Assembly (NCBI GenBank): GCA_025531455.1
Contig: JAMYHL010000047.1
Span: forward strand, 186,001-250,000
Source of the DNA: Apiotrichum sp. Y4204
Taxonomy: Eukaryota > Basidiomycota > Tremellomycetes > Trichosporonales > Trichosporonaceae
DNA: 64,000 bases
Reading direction: 5' to 3'
In this document: positions 43,609-54,971 of the stretch, one piece after another
Numbering within the stretch: position 1 is the first letter of the stretch
How the letters are laid out: every line of letters starts with the position of its first letter
Notes under the pieces: generated by a model
Seen by the model: only the letters and a program-made list of their open reading frames with translations
What the model was told of the DNA's origin: nothing
The model's database searches: none
Made by a program: the position numbers and the translations under genes

Positions 43609-46234
43609 GATGGCAATGAAGGGAATGAGAGAGGGGTTGGCGTGTCGATGGGAGTGCAGATTAGTTGTGGGGTGGTTGCTGAACGACGGGGGTGTTGCCA
43701 GATTACAACTGATGGGGGGTGCGAGGCGAGCTGCGACTGTGCGCGGGAAAATGAATGCGCGGCTTGCGGACGTTCAATGATAGAGGGTATACTGCTGTCG
43801 TTGGGGACTGCTACTCGTTGCTGTCGCCTGCGAGTGGCCGCGAGTGATGATGGTGGAGAAGCGGAGATGAAAAGTCGTCGTCGAAGTGCGAGCAAGGCAA
43901 ATGCGTGTGAGAAGTGCAAGAAGGGTGAATGCCAGGTGGAAACGCCAAAGCCAAGCCTTAGCCTTTGGCCTCGGACCTTGCGCTTGGCAGGCCATCTGGA
44001 GGAAAATGGGGTCAAGGTCATTTTGGGACGCAATTAGGCCAGTACAACTACGTTGATTAATGAAAAGGGGATTTTATAACAAAATTCTATCCCGAGAAAT
44101 ATAAAAGATTGCATACCTCCTTTGATTAGACACAGGCCAATGCAGTGCAAGAGTGCGAGCCTCAGTCAGCCTTGCCGGTTGCCGATCAATGCTGTTGACG
44201 ACTCCGCCGACGGTGGTGGTTCGTGATCAGTTCTGAACAGCTCAAAGAGCTCAACAGCTGTGCTCAACGTGCAACATACAACCCTGTTGCGCGTTGGCTA
44301 TCCCTGTGTATCTGTGTGTTGCAGGATTGACTCATGACTGAGACTGTTCAACTGTGTAACGTGTGCGCGGGCCGGCTCGGCCCAGGAGTACTCGAGAACT
44401 TGTCTGCGGTCTCCTCGGCGCTCCCGGAAGGCAAACAGCGCTCGATGTTCGAGGCTCGATGCTCAACCACAACCGCCGCAGACGCACTCTCAGATCACGC
44501 TCTACCCTCATCACCACTGGTATACCTGCCAAAGGGGCGGCATTCAGAGAGCCTGAGAGACATACCCCGAGGGGTAGACTGCGTCAGCGGTGTCGCGGTG
44601 CCGCCCGAGCGACCGCAAACGTCCGTGTCCTTGAGCATGTGGCCAGGGCAGAAGGGGCCCAAAGGGAGGCTGATTTCCGTTGATATGGTACAAGGAGAGG
44701 CGTGTGAGCAGCATCGTGTCCTGTACTGACATGATTGAGGATTCTGCGGAGGCCTTGTGACCTTTGGGTGGCGTCCAGGACGAGGCGCAGAGGCGTATTG
44801 TGGGATTGAGAAGGGATGAGGCCTGAGATCCTCGAGAGCTTTGAGGCGATTTCTGGCTGTGTAGCTCTGCGCTCTGCCCTGCTGCGACTACGCAGTTTCT
44901 ACTCGGAATCTTGACCGCCTCGAGGCCTCGAGAGATCTCGAGAGAACTCGGCAGGAACCAGAAACGGGCCAATATTAAACACGCTGGACACGATCAACCC
45001 GGCTCTACTTGCTTCTCACCGGACCTGGACCAGATCCCGAGTCAGAGGGATCCGCATGGAATGAGGGGGCGCAGCTGCCGGACCCGCCGCAAGTGTTTCC
45101 GGCGGCATGCGACTAGGATTACAAACGTACAAACGCCATTTCGTGGCCTCGTGGATATCGTGCCCTCGTGGCGCCCAGTTGGGGAGAAATCAATGTGTTT
45201 GAGACGCGTAAAGCGCGGTGTAACGGCAAGGATGCGACGCGACTCGCCCATCTTTTAGTCTCCTTACTACGCATTCTAGTCAATTTAGATGCAACCAACA
45301 AGATGCAGAATGTCCCTGTCCCCAGGGAAACTGGTAGTGTATTATGGCCAGCAGAACTAATCGGGGCCCAGTGGTCCAACGATCCAACGGCCAACGATCC
45401 ACTCATCAGCAACGCGTGCACAGGCCTGCAGCACGCGCCATCTTCGAACATGTTAATAAGAGAATGCACTGCCCGCAGATCGGAACACAAGCTGGATATC
45501 CGAGTCCCTTGGAGAACATTGTGGGGAGGTTGTCAGAAGGCGACGCTGTGCATCCTTTTCCCAATCTCACATCATCTGGGGATCTACCCGTAACTGTGAC
45601 TCTCTTGACAAGAGTGAGCATCCAGTACGTACAAGTCGCCGTCGCACAGCCCTCGAGGTACGAGTCGAGGATCGAGGACCCCCAAAGTACGTGTGTGAGA
45701 CCCTACTCCCCCTGTCCCTCATCATGAAAGGATGAATTGTGCAGGCAGTGTCGATGGTGGGATACATACTCTCCGCTCCAAACTCAAGGACAGAGGGCCG
45801 GTCCCTTTGATGAATGGTCTTTTTTTGGTCCAATCCTGAATCTCTTGGATCCTGGCCCAGAACCCATTCCTTGTCCCCCGGCCCTCACAGCTCACAAGCC
45901 GCCGCAGCCGCCCATCAGCCCGAACCCTCTCCTCTCCCGTAACCTTGCTGCTACCCAGCACAGTCTGCCCCCTTGTTCGGGTCTACCGTCTTGCGCGTTA
46001 GGTGCTTGGAGCCGAGCCTCCGCGTCCAACAGTTTCCCAACAGGCCAAAAAGAAGAGATAACTTTCGCCCGAGGTGTTTCCTTTTTCCTTTTAAACTTCT
46101 CATCCCCTGCTCTTCCTCACTCTTCTTTTTTTCTCCTCAGTTCTTCATTATCCTCGGTCTTTCCTCATACTCTCTTCTTCGACCCTCTCTCTCTCTCTAC
46201 CTTCGTTCCCCACCTCTCTCTCTACACTACCACA
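43609..46234. other. Long divergent intergenic region between two Kre9-like genes
   Basis: This 2.6-kb region was scanned on both strands. Open frames up to 142 codons occur (for example 44334-44729 + and 44544-44972 -), but none shows family features, and stop-rich gaps break any longer model. It holds a cluster of palindromes at 44881-44955 (described separately). The final 200 bp are strongly pyrimidine-rich (CTCTCTCTCT near 46185-46220), the probable leader of the GPI protein gene. Confidence 0.45.
44881..44955. repeat. Cluster of CTCGAG-type inverted repeats
   Basis: Within 75 bp lie a CTGCG-ACTA-CGCAG hairpin (44882-44895), the perfect palindrome CTCGAGGCCTCGAG (about 44919-44932) and GAGATCTC, with further CTCGAGAG copies at 44832-44840 and 44938-44948. 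They could form small cruciforms or overlapping protein sites. No transcript structure was recognised. Confidence 0.6.
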
Positions 46235-47068
46235 ATGCTGTTCAACGCTGCTGCCGCCCTCATCCTGGCCACCGCCGCCCGTGCCATTCAGATCACCGCC
46301 CCGACTAACACCTCGGGCTGGACCTCGGGCTCCGAGCAGACCATCACCTGGACCGTGAGTTGATGAACCTGGCGACAAGTCGGGCCACGCTGTTCTCAAA
46401 GGCTGGCGAGGTCGACGTCTGGCCACTGGGTCGTTGGCGACAGCCTCTGGTGCTGTTTCTCATGTTCCGTCAATGTCGCCGGAGGTGACGGCATTTTCCG
46501 TCTCAGTTACCATTACTAACTGTCAGTCCGTTAGCTCCGACCCCAAGTCGTTCGACATTGCTGTTCAGATTCCCAACCCCGCCAGCACCGAGACCAAGAC
46601 TATCGCCACCAACGTCAACACCGCGGACGGCAAGTACACCTACACCCCCGACGCCTCCTTCGACGGCACACAGTACCGTGTCAACTTTGTGGACCCGAAC
46701 ACCAACGGCATCCTTGCCCAATCCCCGTACTTTGAGGTCCAGAAGGGCGACAACGCTGCCTCGGCTTCGACTTCGGCGGGTGCTTCGACCTCCGCCTCGG
46801 CTTCGGGCACTGCGGAGCCCACTAAGGCCTCTACGACCGCTTCGACCTCGGGTTCGGTGTCGGCTGTCGTTCCTCCCACTGGCAACACCACCGGCAACGC
46901 TCCTCACCCCACTAACGTGAGTTCAAGTTGAGCATATTGTGCAATACGTTCAGAATGGCTAACATCCAGTCCGTTCCCAACTCCAAGCCTAGCAATGGAG
47001 CCAGCGGCTCGGTCGTTCCTTCGCTCGTCCTCATCGGCAGCGCTATGGTCGCTCTCTCTGTCCTCTAA
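46235..47068 (+). CDS. GPI-anchored Kre9/Knh1-like cell-wall protein
   Basis: Exons are 46235-46354, 46527-46916 and 46970-47068, giving 202 aa. A signal peptide (MLFNAAAALILATAARA) is followed by IQITAPTNTSGWTSGSEQTITW, the start of the PF10342-type beta-sandwich domain. The domain continues through SDPKSFDIAVQIPN and KYTYTPDASFDGTQYRVNFVDP to ILAQSPYFEV. A Ser/Thr/Ala-rich stalk (about 125-180) leads to SNGASGSV and a hydrophobic C-terminus (VPSLVLIGSAMVALSVL), a typical GPI-attachment signal. Codons are very strongly biased to C, suggesting high expression. The protein is probably an abundant cell-wall or plasma-membrane glycoprotein. Confidence 0.88.
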
Positions 47069-47434
47069 ATGACATCCCGACCATGGGGCTCTTGATGAGC
47101 AGCATTGTGTTCCAATATACACAGTTCATTGCGACCCCCTCGAGACCCAATCCTCTAGACGCTTTATTGTCACCCCATACTCCTCCCATATTTCAGTAGA
47201 TTACGGACTCTGCCGTGTATATGAACACATTCCTTCGTAGCTAAACAGGCCTGTGCTAAACAGCCGAGCTCTTTTGTCCACACGGCGTTGGTAGAACGCA
47301 GCGCAGCACTACTGTGGCTCAGTGACGAGAAGGTAGTTGGACGTTGAGCTTCCGAAAGGGATCGATCGCATCGACGATCTCTGCGGCAAATCAATACCAG
47401 GGTGACAAGGTCTGACAAAAGTGCATCTACAGCT
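47069..47434. other. Convergent intergenic region
   Basis: The 3' ends of the GPI protein gene (+) and ALG11 (-) lie here. No additional feature was seen. Confidence 0.55.
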
Positions 47435-50400
47435 CTACTGATCTTCCTCCTCCTGTGCAGCTCCCAGTCGCTCCTCAGCACGATGCACAAGACATGACCA
47501 CCCACGCTCAAACCCTGCCTCGAAGGCGGCCTCAGAAAACTTCTGTTCCGCAAGCGCCCGCGCTGCGTTCCGCATCGCCAGCGCCTGGGGCGGGGATAGG
47601 GAGAGAGCGGCATGCATTGCCTCAGCAAAGGACTCAGCATCCGTCGCGTGGAAACCTGTAGAGCGTAAGCTATCGAGTTGGGGCACGTTCCTCGGCACTT
47701 ACCAGTGCGTTGACCTTCGTAAGGAACCACAATGTCGAGCAGTGGGCCAGCGGAGGCGTGGACAATGGGGATAAGGCCTGCTGCCTGAACCAGCGTCAGA
47801 TTCCAAGTGCACTGTCCTGTGGCAACGCACCATGAACTCCACCACATTAATGCCGAAGTGCTCATCCTGCATGGTATTGAGGCCGATGGAGGCCGCACCC
47901 AGACGCCTTACAATCTCGGAATACGGGGCGTTAACTAGAAAGGTAACGTGATTCTGTTGAGGTCAGCCCGGCCGTTCCTCTGTAAGCTCACCTCAACTTC
48001 CAGTTCCTTCGCAAGCGCACGAAGGGCTGTCAAACGGGTCTCGTCTGCTGGACCCCGCGATCCGCCCATCAGCGTCAGATGCACATCACGATGCTCTGGA
48101 TGCGCTCCGCGGAGAATGGCAAAGGCCTTCAGCTGCTTGGCGTGATCCTTCTCGGGTCGGAACTGAGCGAGAGACACCATTTCTCGTGCCCGGGTCTCGA
48201 GGTTGCCAAGCCGGGTTAGCTCGCGAGTATCGCACGGGGGATAGACCACTTCGCAAATTGGCCTCTCGTTTAAACTTTCTTCAGCTCGAGATTCGCGGGC
48301 AAGATGTGCCGACTCGTCCATTAACAGCAAGCTGGCCCCGAGGCTGGACCTCGCGCTGGTCAAAAGGTTTTGGATATGTGCCTGCGTCCACGACGAGTTG
48401 GTCATGGTGTGTTCTGAGAACAGAAGGGCAAGCGCGTACGCCTGAGTAAAGAGGGAATAATAGATGAGTTTGGCTTGCGTGCGCCAAGCACTACTTGCAA
48501 CCCCACCGTTCTCCACACCAGCGGATGACCTTTCGCGGACACGTTTCACCATGTCGGTGCTGACAGTTGGGTAGTGTGTATAGGCGCCAATTGCACATTC
48601 GCCCCCAGTCACCAGTCGCACAAATGGAAGAACGAATCCGTACCCCATCGAGTCTAGTGTCACATCAGCTTCCGCATTGCCATCAACATTGTACTCACCG
48701 ATGAAAATGTCACCCCACAGACCGTTGACACCACATAGTCCCTCCCATGCAAGATAGACGCTGCCCAGCGACTGGCCGAGAAGCGTGAAGTGACGCCAGT
48801 ACGAGTCCGAAATGAGATGCCGAGATGGCAGAGGAATAAACTGCAGAGTCGCTGGCGAGATGTCGATGGCGAAACGATCCTGACAGATCAGTTACAATTC
48901 AATGTAGAACCCGCACCTTGACTTTCCCAAGGATCTCAGACTTGGACGCCGTCGGGAAGTCACCTGAGTAGACGACGACGACGACGTCAGGATCTTCACG
49001 CTGAATCCATGTGATTGCCGTCCAGAGGACACGCTCTCCTCCTCCTCCCGCATTGCTGCCGTTAGCACCCAATCTCATTCTCCTCTACTTCAAGGGTTTA
49101 AACCTCACCAATATGGGTGCCAGAAGCCAACAATGATGCGTCGCCGGACGGTGCGTGGTGGTTCTGTTGTGGTCCCAGGAATGACCGTGTCCTCAAGAAT
49201 CCCAAGCTGAGAGAGGAGTCGTGCGCGATGAGCCGCGTTGCGTGCACGTACATGTGACAGTCCCCATGCAGCAGTCGCCACGAGAATCATGAAGGCGATG
49301 GGTACGCAGCTAGCGATCAGGAGCCAGTTGATACTCAGATAGCGTGCGGCGCTGACGACGGCAACGGCCGCAAGAAGACCGAGCTTGATGGTAACCGCCG
49401 CGCGCGATCCATACACAACGAAGAGAAGAGCCGCGGTCAAAAATACCCAAACAACGTCAAGAGAGACGCTCCCTTGCGCAGGATGAGAAAGGACTGTTTT
49501 ACCCAGAACGTCGACTGCGCTGGTATACGGTGGCAGGCTTTGAACGACTCGTCGAGTAGTCCCCCAATGCACAACGCTCGCAACCACAGCAAGTACCGCG
49601 TGGAGATGCCGGAACTCGATCGCTGCAAAGGACGGACGTTCGCCTGTTGCGTTGTTCGGTACGAAGAAGAGCGGAACGAAAACCGCCAAATGAATAGCAC
49701 CGAGCGCGGGCATGAACAGAGATGACCCGGCGTACTGGGGCATTATACCTTCAACCAAAAGAGCCAGGAGAAGCAGGATCGAAAGACCGAAGGGTGCCTT
49801 GGGTCGCATCGGCCGTGAATCGTGGACATACACCGCGGCAATAAAAAGCGCCATCGCAACGGAAATGGCAACCAACTGACCGAGGAGCATGTATGCCCAG
49901 GGGAATCGAATGCCACGACGTGCACCTGGCGTCAGCTGGGTCCGCAACATGATCAAGGAAGCTCCCAAGTTTGGGCGTACTTGACGCCCAACGAGCTCAG
50001 ATATTGAGCCCGCGATTCTACCGACAGCCAACGCGCAATGCTCGCTCAGCCGTACCCACTTTCACACCAGATTCCAGCTGCAAGAAAAACGGCGGCCGTG
50101 CAAATCCAGCTGCTCCACCACCAATTGGTGTCCCCCACGCATACCACCCGCCATGCCTGCTCAAAGAGACTCGTGTCGACCAGCCAGTCGCCAACGGTGG
50201 ATTCGGCGTGCGTTTCTCGATATGAAAGATATGACCACTAAATGTGAGCTTCTCGAACAAGAGCAAGTGGATAGCTGGCTCAGCTTCGAAAGAATTGTCT
50301 TATGCGCCGGACACAGGGCACAATATGTAGCGGAATCTTTCAAGGACCAGGATCCCGGCTGTCTCAACCTACCTTCATGAACTGGAACATGACTAACATC

Positions 50401-50618
50401 AGCTTGGGTTTCAGCAGTCAACCAAGATACTCACAGTACCAAGTACACAGCAGAGCGCCCAGAGCGGCTCGGAGAAACGCAAAGGGTCGCGATGAGAGGA
50501 GCGCCTCCACGGGTTTCCCGCTGCCGCCCAACGATACGAACACCAATGCGAACGAGGCAAAGATGAGGCCGAAATAACTTGCCAGGATCGCATATGCGAT
50601 CACTTTGGCGAGATCCAT
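47435..50618 (-). CDS. ALG11: ALG11 alpha-1,2-mannosyltransferase with extra N-terminal polytopic membrane region
   Basis: Ten exons on the minus strand (50435-50618, 50373-50392, 50060-50237, 49109-49979, 48917-49055, 48699-48879, 47992-48653, 47831-47953, 47703-47784, 47435-47655) give 886 aa. Residues about 340-886 are ALG11, which adds the fourth and fifth mannoses to the dolichol-linked oligosaccharide on the cytosolic ER face. Landmarks are [78 protein letters not shown] and the glycosyltransferase family 4 C-terminus. Normal ALG11 has about 80 residues before the GGGG motif; here there are over 400, with about nine further membrane segments (first [20 protein letters not shown]; a [17 protein letters not shown] segment; [19 protein letters not shown]). 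No stop separates the parts, so a fusion is predicted. An internal Met ([11 protein letters not shown]) could give a normal-sized ALG11. Confidence 0.82.
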
Positions 50619-51510
50619 GGTTGTGTGGAGTGGAGAGACGACGATGGAACGTCTTCTCGAGCCTCCAGTAGCTCCAGTAGGCCAGTAGTGGTCAGAGGCG
50701 CCAGACAAAGGGGGTGACGTCGTGTTCCTTTTTGGCCTCCAACCTGGTGGAGGCCTTAGGTGATTGAGATAGCTTTGGCATGTACGTATACGTAATGACA
50801 CGTGAATATACTTCCGCTAACACAACTGCTCTGAGACTGCACATTGTCCGGAGATCTGGAGACACACACCATCACAAAGCTTTCGTTCCGAGTGTAACCG
50901 ACGTCGACCCCAAGTCCCAAAGGGCCTGCCTGGGTAGGGCACTCTAGTCAGGTCCCATTCCCTACATCGATGACCGCACTGTAGTGAGACGGACAGTCTC
51001 TTTAATCTTCTCGATCACAAGCAGGTATTGTGACAATGCACACAGCGTTCAACCAGCTATATTGCGGGATTCAGTTCTTTGTCTCAGCTCGGCGTCACAA
51101 CGCACACGGTTGGTTGGCGCAAGCCACCACACCGCCCTGAGACAATCCCACCATTCGCACCACCTCCGACATCACAACCGTTGTCGAAGCGTTCCGACAA
51201 TGTAACTACCACTGGCCAAATCGTTGTTCTCGTTCAACGTCCCCTCGGCTCACACTCGCTTTTAATCCATCCGGACAATCACTGCTTTGGCTCGTCACAC
51301 AGGGAGCTTCGCACCTTGGGCCCAAGCATCGCGGTTTGCCGAGCGCCCTGGCACGACGGCGGCACTGCTTAATCGCGCCAACAGTTTACACCCCGGCATC
51401 TCCTTTGCTGTAGATTTCGGCCTAGCACAGAGCGGGGTTAGCTGCTTAATATCCGTCATCGAATTGCCTTCATGCTCATGCAGTCACAACGTGACATTTC
51501 GATCTAGTTC
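50619..51510. other. Intergenic region
   Basis: The promoter of the ALG11 gene and the 3' flank of COX6 (both minus). It contains a TACGTATACGTA palindrome (about 50783-50794) and a CACGTG E-box (50799-50804), 165-185 bp upstream of the ALG11 start. No gene was seen between 50820 and 51510. Confidence 0.5.
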
Positions 51511-52326
51511 TTAAAGGTTGTAAAGCTGCTCCTTGGTCTGGATACCTGGTCATGTTAGCAAACTCCATAATGAACGATCGATCCACCCGATGCTCACCAA
51601 GCTCAGAGATGACGGGCTCAAGCTCCTTGAGGTACTCGGAGTACTGCCCCTTGTTCTCGACCTTGACCTTGATACCCTCGAGAATGCGGACAGCGGTGGC
51701 GTAGTCGTTCAGCTTGCGCGACGCACGGAGAGCAGCCTCGATAACCTGAGTGGAGGGGACGAGGTCGTAGGCGAAGGCGTTGTTAAGGCCACGCTGGAGC
51801 TCGAAGAGATCACCGACCTGGTTGAAGAAGGTCTCGTAGCGCGAGTTGAACGACTCGTAGGACTCCTCGGCCTGGTGGGACGAGTAGCGCACGGCTGCTG
51901 TTAGCATGCATTCATCGAGCTGGTTCATGGGATGTTGCTTCTGTGTCGATGCCCCGTTATGCCAAACTGGGTTGGGCCAACGGCACTGTCATTGTCGCAT
52001 GTCGTTTGAATGCCGTTGAAAGTCGCGGTGACAGTCCATCGCACTGAGGACTCCATACCGGCGACTGTCCGTCTTCCCCGAAGATCTTTACCACCCGGTG
52101 ACAGTGACTATGGTCACAGTCTTCCAGACGTATCGGATCGGTATCCTAGACCGGGCACAGACCATTGTCACGACGAGACGGGCTTGGCTTGAACTGCAAC
52201 GGACGAACCACAGGGCAGAGTGGAAAAATGAGAGAGGATGGTGGGCTCACCGGTGAACGCGGCGGGGCGGGTAGCGGCGGCGAGCGCGGGGCGGGCGCGG
52301 AGGGCGGCACGGGCGACGGAGAGCAT
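51511..52326 (-). CDS. COX6: Cytochrome c oxidase subunit 6 (subunit Va homologue)
   Basis: Exons on the minus strand are 52251-52326, 51598-51894 and 51511-51545, giving 135 aa (136 if the alternative acceptor 3 nt upstream is used). The N-terminus (MLSVARAALRARPALAAATR) is an Arg/Ala-rich mitochondrial presequence. The mature part has YETFFNQVGDLFELQRGLNN, AFAYDLVPSTQVIEAALRASRKLNDYATAVRILEGIK and ending ELGIQTKEQLYNL, matching COX6/COX5A, a nuclear-encoded peripheral subunit of complex IV on the matrix side. Length fits the family. The tandem CAGCAG acceptor at 51895-51900 could yield two products differing by one Ala. Confidence 0.95.
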
Positions 52327-53923
52327 GGCGGACGGTTGTGGGTTTTGGACGAGTTGCGAGAGTGATGGTGAAGAAGAGATGAATGTGAGCCGCTGGCGGA
52401 CGAGGAGAGGGAGAGGGAGCAGCAAGAGAGGGGGTGCGGAGCAAACCAGCAAGGACCCGAGAGCGGAACCAGCCAGTGAGCGCTCAAGTGATCCAAGTGA
52501 GTGTGGGACAGGTCTAGCAGAAGAGTGCAGCCAGTCTCACCGGGTTGCCCCGGAACAAAAACTGAAATTGACCTCCAATAGCTCCAATAGCTGCCATTAA
52601 AACAGTAATGCCCAAGCCACCCAATCATTTATTAGAAATGCTACCCCGTCGATTAGGCACCAACAAAAGCAGACCATTACGTAACGTATACAGCCTGATT
52701 CACACAATCTATTGTTTTCTAAACGCAGCATCTCATTCGTCAATCCAGAGTGCATACACCGCTGGCCGGTGGCCCTCTGATCTCTCACCTGGCTCAGCGC
52801 TCAGCCAACACAGCGCCCGTGAGCCCAACGGGCCCAGCCAGAAAAATAACACGCGTATTACCCACAGAAGAAAGAAAACTCCTTCCCGTCTAAAAGCAGC
52901 AATTCCGAACAATGCGAAGGGTGAAGTGAAGTAGTTGTTGCATTGTGATAATGTACTGTATCTTGTGGCTTTGTAAACCATTGTCAACCGGTCATACCGG
53001 TCATGCCGGGTCAAAAGCTGACGCGCTGACACCGTGGTACTGTGGCCCTGTGGCCATGTGGCCTGTGATTCCTCGTTTTCCGTCAAGCTTCGAGCAATGA
53101 GCACAGAGCGCCCAACTGGTCACAACAGGAGTCACAACAGGAGGACTAGCCAGTAGCATTCAATACACCTCACTCATATGGAATGTTCTTGGGTAGAGTT
53201 AGACCTAATCGAATGTCGATTACAATCTCTTCAAAATGATTCTTTGTCCACGTCCCCGTCGCGACAGAGCTGCACAATTCATCATCATCGACAAATGTAA
53301 CAGACGAGAAAGCTGACTTCCAGGCCAACAGACAGTTGAAACTGGACCCACAGCCCCAGTAGCAGATGAACGTTTGAAGGCGTTATGCTAAGATGCCGGA
53401 TGCCACCTGGTCAGCCACGGCGTTTCACCTGGTCGGCAGCGTGAGCTCAATATCTAGACCGTTGCGGGTGGCTCCGTATATCATACCAGGCTTATATCCA
53501 GCCTTCCGCTCCTCAATGGTCTCTCGTGTCCTGAGCGCCGCCTGAGTAGCTACGAGCCGGTGGCCCGTTATGCATAGACTATTGCTGTAAATTGCCCAGA
53601 GTGGTCCCGAAAAAAAAAAAAACTAAAACACAGGAGAACGCATCGCCGCTCGAGGAGGTGGTATTAAATAGCTGGAGGTCGCGGCGATCGATCGTGACAT
53701 ATGGTAACTGAGGATAATGGCGAGGAATCGCCGGTTAGGTCTTCGATGGGTGGTCGTAACTGGTCACACGTAGCGGATGCGGTGAGGATGCGTGGGTGGT
53801 ATCACAGCCGTGAAACCAAGAGTAACTTGACTCGTGTCGGTGGGGGACGGTTTTGGTACTATATTGATGTTTCATTAGACGTTTGGCGAGGAGGAAACCA
53901 GGAGAAGTTGAAGATAACTCCGT
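52327..53923. other. Intergenic region
   Basis: The 1.6-kb region upstream of COX6 and downstream of the Ras gene (both minus). It includes a poly-A run at about 53610-53622. Open frames are short and featureless on both strands, and no RNA gene was recognised, though a structured ncRNA cannot be excluded by eye. Confidence 0.45.
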
Positions 53924-54971
53924 TTACAACACGACGCACTTTCTCGACTTGTGCTTCTTAGCCTTCCCTGACGTCGGTGTGCCAGCCTGAGTTGGTCCAG
54001 ACGGGCCTGGCGCGTCGGGCCCGCGTTTGACAATCTTGATCTGGCGCACGAGCGCTTTGAATGCAGCCTCAACATTCTGATTCAAACGAGCCGATGTCTC
54101 GAAGAATTCGCAGCCCAAGTGCTGGGCAAGAGCGCGGCCTTCCTCGGTTGTCACTTCACGATCGTTAAACTGGTCGCGCTTGTTTCCCACAATGACGATC
54201 GGAGTTCGGACGCGTGGCCCCTGGGCGCTGCGTCCAAGTGATGAAGGGCGCGCGTTATCCGGTGATGCTAGCGAGGCCTCGTCTTTGACGAGCAGGACAC
54301 GCTCAACAATCTTTTCTACACGTTCAAATGTTGACCGCGAGGCTATCGAGTACACGACCAAGAAACCTTCGCCATCGCTGATGGTCAGCTTCACTGTTTC
54401 GCAACTTTCGGCCAACATACCGAATCCATTGATCGCGGAGCGCAGTATACTCCTCTGAACCGTCAGCGCTATCCTCTAACAGATCACACAGCGCTACGTC
54501 CAACGATGTCAGTGGCGTGACGGTCCCGTCCTCCATTGCGAGCTCTGGCTCTCTGTGACAGCGCGCCTAACCCACCTTGACCTGCAGTATCCAACACTTC
54601 TAGCAAGCACGGCTGGTCATCGACGACCCACTGCTTTCGATAACAGTCCTCAATCGTAGGATCATACGTTTCAACGAAAGAAGACATCGTGAACTGCAAT
54701 AGCGTAAGCACAGACCAGCTTCGAGGCAATGACGTGACGAGGAGCTGGATAAATACGGACGCCAGTGGCCGCTCCGTACATCCATACGCTGATGTCCGTG
54801 ACGACGACGGCCCGCAACGGATGATCCGATGACTTAGCCACTCGCGCATAACACACACACCCCAAACGTTGGGGACTTTGCATACCCAGGCCACGAAATG
54901 TTACGCACTTGGACTGTAAGGGCTGTCTTGCCTACACCACCGTCGCCAAGGACGGTGATCTTGAATACCAT
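53924..54971 (-). CDS. Ras-family small GTPase (Ras2/Rsr1-like)
   Basis: Exons on the minus strand are 54909-54971, 54576-54693, 54421-54454 and 53924-54377, giving 222 aa. All G motifs are present: GDGGVGKT (9-16), effector YDPTIED (31-37), DTAGQEEY (56-63), NKRD (137-140) and ETSA. The protein ends CVVL, a CAAX box whose final Leu predicts geranylgeranylation, preceded by a basic KAKKHKSRK patch for plasma-membrane binding. The switch II sequence [10 protein letters not shown] and the absence of a long C-terminal tail separate it from canonical fungal Ras1 and resemble Ras2-like or Rsr1-like proteins. There is an insertion of about 20 residues (104-128, Ser/Pro/Arg-rich) before the beta strand that leads to NKRD. 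Exon 3 is only 34 nt. Confidence 0.9.

Noticed and set aside
44334..44729. 131-codon plus-strand open frame in the 43.6-46.2 kb gap
   Set aside because: No homology sense, overlapping open frames on the other strand of similar length, and no supporting splice or codon bias.
45052..45120. Cys/Arg-rich stretch resembling a Zn2Cys6 cluster
   Set aside because: Spacing of the cysteines does not fit C-x2-C-x6-C and the frame is short.
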